A stretch of 8,954 nt of DNA, from NCBI GenBank assembly GCA_003488145.1, contig DNMQ01000386.1, positions 1 through 8,954 on the forward strand. Direction: 5' to 3'. Every line of letters begins with the position of its first letter. The stretch's first letter is position 1. Below, one piece after another: positions 5,504 through 8,954 of the stretch. Source of the stretch: Pseudomonas sp. Its GTDB lineage: Bacteria > Pseudomonadota > Gammaproteobacteria > Pseudomonadales > Pseudomonadaceae. The notes beneath the pieces were generated by a model. The model did no database searches and was not told the DNA's origin. It saw only the letters and a program-made list of their open reading frames with translations. The position numbers were made by a program, and so were the translations under genes.

Positions 5504-7800
5504 TAGTTATTCCTAAGGTAACGAGCTCTGTTTCGCCCTGGCTCATACTGCCTGATGGCAGGCGTATTTTCTATGTAGCGTATCAGCTCGGCTTTATCAT
5601 TCCTCATTCCAGCCTTCATCGGGTTGGGCCCCTTTGTAAAACCCTGATAGACGAAATCTACCAGCACATCCCTGATGACCTGATCTAGGGCGTTCCAATC
5701 GGTCCTATCAGGCTCGCTCGCAGTCCAGTGGTCATAGTTGCTGATAGCGCGATCTACGTAGTTTGGGTAGATAATGTTGAAAAGAAGTATTTCCTGCTCG
5801 GGAGTTATTTGCCCAATAGATGATTTGTTCTCTCTAACAAATTGCTGGGCGATTAGGCCTTTCTTTCCGTGCGCCTGAGCAATCTTAGTTGCTTGGTCAT
5901 GCGCAATGCCGGCACTTGTCATATGATCGTAGATTTCTATTTCGGTCCGGGAACCCATATCATAACCGCGACCGAGAGTGACCCCCGATAGATTGTTTCC
6001 AGGCCAGTGAATGACCCGGCTGAAGAACGGAGAGGTTGGAATATTATTCCCTTCGGCATCAAACGTTATTCTCCCTTCGCTAATCGTGTGGTTGGCACGC
6101 GCTACAGTGCTGAATATGCCGATCAGGGCAAGTGGTTGAAAGTGCCAAGCTTTCCCATCTGCGCTGATAGAGTAGCGCCCGGGGATATCGCCCCACCAGC
6201 TTAGAGTTTTGATGCGGTTCTTCTCTTCGGCCCAATCCTGATTGGGGTCATCGGAGCGGTGGCCCATCAGCTCATCGAGTTCGTCCCAACGCGCTGCATT
6301 CCAAAACCACTCGCTTTCATGCCGCGTGACGAGCTGCGAGATGGATTGGGCGTGGCAAGGCTTTTCCAGTGCCACCTGGATTTCTTGGGAGGTCATCTTG
6401 CCGTCGCGGTTGGTGTCGATGATGTCGTAGAGGCGGCTGCGCACCGGACCTTTGTCGGCCTGGTCGATGGCGCCCTGGTAGCTGGCTTTTTCGTCGTCGG
6501 ACAGGCGAAGCGCCGCGTTGAGGTAATAGACGAATCCCGAAATGGGAGGATCGGCATCCTCAAGGCATTCAAAACCCTCCCACTCCCACGGGCTATGACG
6601 AGTAGTGATCAGCTTCTGCTCGGCGAGCCAGCCGTCGATGGGGTTGCCGTCAGCGTCGGCGAACAGGCCGTCCAGCCGCCACCAGTGCATAGTGTTGTCC
6701 GCGCCATCCTTGGCCTGGATTTTTCTCGAAGCGGGGAGCCCATCCAGCAAGGACTGCGGAATGATCAGGTCGACGCCGATCTGCGTGCCATCGTCGTCCA
6801 GCTTGGGCGGGTTTTCGGCATTGATATCGTCCCGATGGGTGATCAGTTTGCTCGCACCTTTGTAGACCTTGAGCAGGATTTTCTTGTCGTCCGGCAAGCG
6901 GCTGGCCCAGGCGCGGCTCCGGGCGATAAAGGCGGGCACATCGTCGCAGCTGAACAGTTCGACATGGACCATGCGCTGAGCGGCGCTGTCGTGGTTCTGG
7001 TACAGGCCGGGATGGCCAATAAGGTCACCCGCCTTGATCGGCAATCCGCTGTCGAGAACGATGACCTTGCCGTATTCCGCTGGCTCGCTGTGCGGTTTGA
7101 GCAAGCTGGTGGATACATAGCCGGGCAGTTGCCCCTCGTCGTCGGCTGATAGGGCGGGTTGTGCCGTCCCGCTGATCAGGCTGACCAGCTTGCTGAACTC
7201 GCCTTCCGTCTCGCCGATGGTGATCTCGGCACCCTTGGATAGCTCCGACAGCTTGGTGGTGTGCTTGCTCGGGCCTGCGCGAACGCTCAGGCCATCCTGC
7301 TGCGTATTCACGGTATAGCGTTTGGTTTCCCAGAAGGCGGGGCGCGGAAGGTCCGCTTGTGCCTGGTAGCCCGCCCAATCCAGCAGGTGCATGTACAGGC
7401 TGTAGAGAGTGAGGCTTGGAGGAGTTTGCCCTTCGACGATGCTGCCGTCAGCGTTCTTCAGTGGCGGCGGCTGCAGGCTGTGCTTGACCAGAACGAACCC
7501 CGTGGAAAAGGGCGCTCGTTTGACCATGGGAATCTCGTCGGTGAATTCGCTGACCGGGTAGCGCTCGTCGATACGGTAGGCAATCACCTCTCCGTCGGCG
7601 ATACAGCGCACGCTCGACTGGTCGAATGCAGCGGCCGTGCCTTCGTCGAAGTGGACGCCGCCATGCCATAAGCCGTTCTCGCCGGTGGGGTAGAACCCGC
7701 CCTTGGCCTGGGCCATATGCGTAAGCAGCTGCAGCGGATTGTTGCTGCTGTCCTTGCCAGGAAACGGGTATGCCCAGCTGATCGGGTTGGATTGGTTCAT
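5503..7800 (-). CDS. T6SS peptidoglycan effector: M23-like / SH3 / EF-hand / pesticin-like muramidase
   Basis: This 765-residue protein is probably fired through the preceding VgrG and attacks the peptidoglycan of rival cells. Residues about 44-140 and 244-290 resemble an M23 (LytM) fold: H46 in WHGGVH, LYSLYMHL with H138, and MVHVEL with H279. The usual Asp ligand is His (H50) and the first His of the HxH motif is Met (M277). An SH3b-like segment (about 161-236, LSVRAGPS to GYVSTSLLKP) interrupts this fold. A second SH3-like stretch follows (about 373-400, ending GWLAEQKLI), then a helical region with a perfect EF-hand loop (D462, N464, D466, G467, E473). The C-terminal 200 residues resemble pesticin/T4-lysozyme-like muramidases: GVTLGRGYD supplies T608 and D614, and E575 or E583 is the likely catalytic Glu. 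There is no signal peptide, as expected for a T6SS cargo. The sequence becomes AT-richer from about residue 520. From memory, dual amidase-muramidase T6SS effectors such as Aeromonas TseP are known; whether this N-terminal domain is active is open. Confidence 0.88.
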   Translation of the reverse strand: MNQSNPISWAYPFPGKDSSNNPLQLLTHMAQAKGGFYPTGENGLWHGGVHFDEGTAAAFDQSSVRCIADGEVIAYRIDERYPVSEFTDEIPMVKRAPFSTGFVLVKHSLQPPPLKNADGSIVEGQTPPSLTLYSLYMHLLDWAGYQAQADLPRPAFWETKRYTVNTQQDGLSVRAGPSKHTTKLSELSKGAEITIGETEGEFSKLVSLISGTAQPALSADDEGQLPGYVSTSLLKPHSEPAEYGKVIVLDSGLPIKAGDLIGHPGLYQNHDSAAQRMVHVELFSCDDVPAFIARSRAWASRLPDDKKILLKVYKGASKLITHRDDINAENPPKLDDDGTQIGVDLIIPQSLLDGLPASRKIQAKDGADNTMHWWRLDGLFADADGNPIDGWLAEQKLITTRHSPWEWEGFECLEDADPPISGFVYYLNAALRLSDDEKASYQGAIDQADKGPVRSRLYDIIDTNRDGKMTSQEIQVALEKPCHAQSISQLVTRHESEWFWNAARWDELDELMGHRSDDPNQDWAEEKNRIKTLSWWGDIPGRYSISADGKAWHFQPLALIGIFSTVARANHTISEGRITFDAEGNNIPTSPFFSRVIHWPGNNLSGVTLGRGYDMGSRTEIEIYDHMTSAGIAHDQATKIAQAHGKKGLIAQQFVRENKSSIGQITPEQEILLFNIIYPNYVDRAISNYDHWTASEPDRTDWNALDQVIRDVLVDFVYQGFTKGPNPMKAGMRNDKAELIRYIENTPAIRQYEPGRNRARYLRNN
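5511..5514 (-). promoter_or_regulatory. Ribosome binding site of the immunity gene, inside the effector 3' end
   Basis: AGGA lies 7 bases before the ATG at 5503 and falls within the last codons of the effector. With the TAATG stop/start overlap it indicates translational coupling, so toxin synthesis would be accompanied by immunity synthesis. Confidence 0.7.
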
Positions 7801-7810
7801 GTTCGATGCA

Positions 7811-7815
7811 TCCTT
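7811..7815 (-). promoter_or_regulatory. Ribosome binding site of the effector gene
   Basis: AAGGA lies 10 bases before the ATG at 7800. It supports this start and lies just downstream of the intergenic hairpin, so pairing of the stem leaves the site free. Confidence 0.75.
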
Positions 7816-7821
7816 GCGTTC

Positions 7822-7843
7822 GAGCCGGCGGGGCAGCCGGCTC
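7822..7843. other. Perfect 8-bp inverted repeat between vgrG and the effector gene
   Basis: GAGCCGGC and GCCGGCTC form a perfect GC-rich stem of 8 pairs around a 6-base loop, in the 53-base gap between the vgrG stop and the effector start. In the direction of transcription no U-tract follows, so it does not look like a complete intrinsic terminator for the minus strand. The plus-strand copy is followed by a T-rich run (TGTCCTTTTC), but no gene on that strand needs a terminator here. It could stabilise the vgrG message or lower effector expression relative to VgrG. The structure is seen; the role is inferred. Confidence 0.6.
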
Positions 7844-7853
7844 TGTCCTTTTC

Positions 7854-8954
7854 TTAGCCTGAAAAATTGAGCGAGCGCTTGCGTTTGCTGAGCAGACTTT
7901 CCGCCTCACCTGGCATTGCCTGCTCCAGTAGGCTTCCGGCCTTGTCGCTATCGGCCATTCCCGGCAGCACCGGTGATTTGATCTTGATCCCCGAGCCCTT
8001 GCCCGGCGCGCCGCCGGCGTTTATTCGTGCCAGCGGGCCGGAGACGGTGATGCCGCCCGGGTCGAGCTTGATGAAGCTGCCGCCGGCCTTGAGGGTCAGT
8101 TCGATGCCGGCTTCGATGACCATTTTCTGCCCGGCCTTGAGGTGGATCTCGCGGCCGGCCTTGGTCAGATGGGCCGTGCCGAGCTTGATGTGCTGGGTCT
8201 GGCCGACAGTGAGGTGGTCGTCGGGTTTGACTTCGACCTTGCGGTCGCCGGCAACGGTCAGGTGCTCCTCGGCGCGGAATTCGCTGTAGCTGTTGGCCTC
8301 CACCGTGTCGTGACGTTCGTGGCCGACGCGGATCTTCTGGTCGTGCTCGATGTTCTCGTCCCAGTCGCGCTGGGCGTGGAGGTAGATCTGCTCGGCGCCC
8401 TTGCGGTCTTCGATGCGTAGTTCGTTGTAGCCGCCACCGCCTGGTGAGCTGAGGGTCTTGAACACCGTGCGGGTCTTGTTCGCCGGCAGGTCGTAGGGAA
8501 CCTGGTGTTCCTTGTGGTAGAGGCAACCGGTCACCAGCGGCTGATCGGGGTCGCCTTCGAGGAAGGTCACCAGCACTTCCATCCCGACCCGCGGGATGGC
8601 GATGCCGCCGTAGCGGTCGCCGGCCCAGCTGGACGACACGCGCAGCCAGCAGCTGGTCTTGTCGTCGGCCTGGCCGTGGCGGTCCCAGTGGAACTGGACG
8701 CGCACGCGGCCGTATTCATCGCAGTGGATTTCTTCGCCCGCCGGCCCGGTAACTACGGCGGTCTGGTTGCCGAGAACCTTCGGCTTCGGATGGTTCAATG
8801 GCGGACGGAAAGGAATGTCCCAGGGCGTGGCGCTGAAACGGTTGCGGTAGCCCTGGGCAAAGCCGTCACCGGTATCGACGTTATTGGTGATCGACTCTTC
8901 CAACACCTGCGGCTGCTTGCCTTCATGCAGCACCTCGGTGAGCAGCCAGAGGTC
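7854..8954 (-). CDS. vgrG: VgrG, type VI secretion spike protein (N-terminal part outside window)
   Basis: This is the C-terminal 366 residues of a VgrG, the trimeric spike at the tip of the T6SS tube that carries effectors out of the cell. The frame stays open to the right edge, and the first in-frame GTG (8933) is internal, so the gene starts beyond the window. The visible part holds the end of the gp27-like region, then the gp5-type OB fold at about residues 60-150 (DEYGRVRVQFHWD, WAGDRYGG, PRVGMEVLVTFLEGDPDQP, TGCLYH), the ELRIED...GAEQIYLHAQRD segment, and a DUF2345-type beta-repeat needle (HLTVAGDRKVEV, HLTVGQTQHI, REIHLKAGQKMVIEAG). A tail of about 40 residues (PVLPGMADSDKAG to RSLNFSG) follows the needle; such tails often bind the cognate effector. 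The effector gene starts 53 bases downstream with no adaptor gene between, so this is probably the dedicated carrier. The family call is certain; the effector pairing is inferred from position. Confidence 0.96.
   Translation of the reverse strand, partial: DLWLLTEVLHEGKQPQVLEESITNNVDTGDGFAQGYRNRFSATPWDIPFRPPLNHPKPKVLGNQTAVVTGPAGEEIHCDEYGRVRVQFHWDRHGQADDKTSCWLRVSSSWAGDRYGGIAIPRVGMEVLVTFLEGDPDQPLVTGCLYHKEHQVPYDLPANKTRTVFKTLSSPGGGGYNELRIEDRKGAEQIYLHAQRDWDENIEHDQKIRVGHERHDTVEANSYSEFRAEEHLTVAGDRKVEVKPDDHLTVGQTQHIKLGTAHLTKAGREIHLKAGQKMVIEAGIELTLKAGGSFIKLDPGGITVSGPLARINAGGAPGKGSGIKIKSPVLPGMADSDKAGSLLEQAMPGEAESLLSKRKRSLNFSG

Noticed and set aside
6259..7149. 296-codon open frame on the plus strand inside the effector
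   Set aside because: It is antisense to the GC-rich half of the effector and shows no recognisable family.
8933..8933. GTG at 8933 as the true start of vgrG
   Set aside because: The frame continues upstream with VgrG-like residues (DLWLLTE) to the window edge, and the gp27-like N-terminal part must lie outside.

Overview
The window comes from a high-GC gammaproteobacterium, most likely Pseudomonas or a close relative. This is inferred from the GC-rich codon use, the Pseudomonas-style VgrG, and the STAS-fused MlaE-type permease next to an MlaF-type ATPase. No species can be fixed from the sequence alone. Every supported gene lies on the minus strand, so transcription runs from the right edge to the left. 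No gap between genes reaches 300 bases. I see no tRNA, rRNA, CRISPR array or insertion sequence.

Right part (8954 to 5093): a type VI secretion (T6SS) effector island. The 3' part of a vgrG spike gene is followed by a 765-residue effector and a 136-residue immunity candidate. The effector has an N-terminal M23-like (LytM-fold) domain interrupted by an SH3-like insertion, a middle scaffold with a perfect EF-hand loop, and a C-terminal pesticin/T4-lysozyme-like muramidase domain. The effector stop and the next start overlap as TAATG. The small protein has a signal peptide and four cysteines in the pattern of the LprI/DUF1311 lysozyme-inhibitor family, so the likely logic is a muramidase toxin paired with a periplasmic lysozyme inhibitor. 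The muramidase end of the effector and the immunity gene are clearly more AT-rich than the surroundings, which suggests they were acquired as one exchangeable module.

Middle part (4996 to 1899): a convincing sigma-70-type promoter at 4996-4968 precedes two closely spaced haem-protein genes. One is a RoxA-like di-haem cytochrome c with two CxxCH sites. The other is a membrane-anchored catalase-family protein that keeps the RxxxY proximal haem-ligand motif. Both probably work on the periplasmic side of the inner membrane in peroxide or oxygenase chemistry.

Left part (1771 to 1): an ABC lipid transporter of the Mla family. It consists of a permease with an N-terminal STAS domain and an ATPase with a GTG start that overlaps the permease stop by two bases and runs off the left edge. 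MCE (MlaD-like) and lipoprotein partners would be expected further left.
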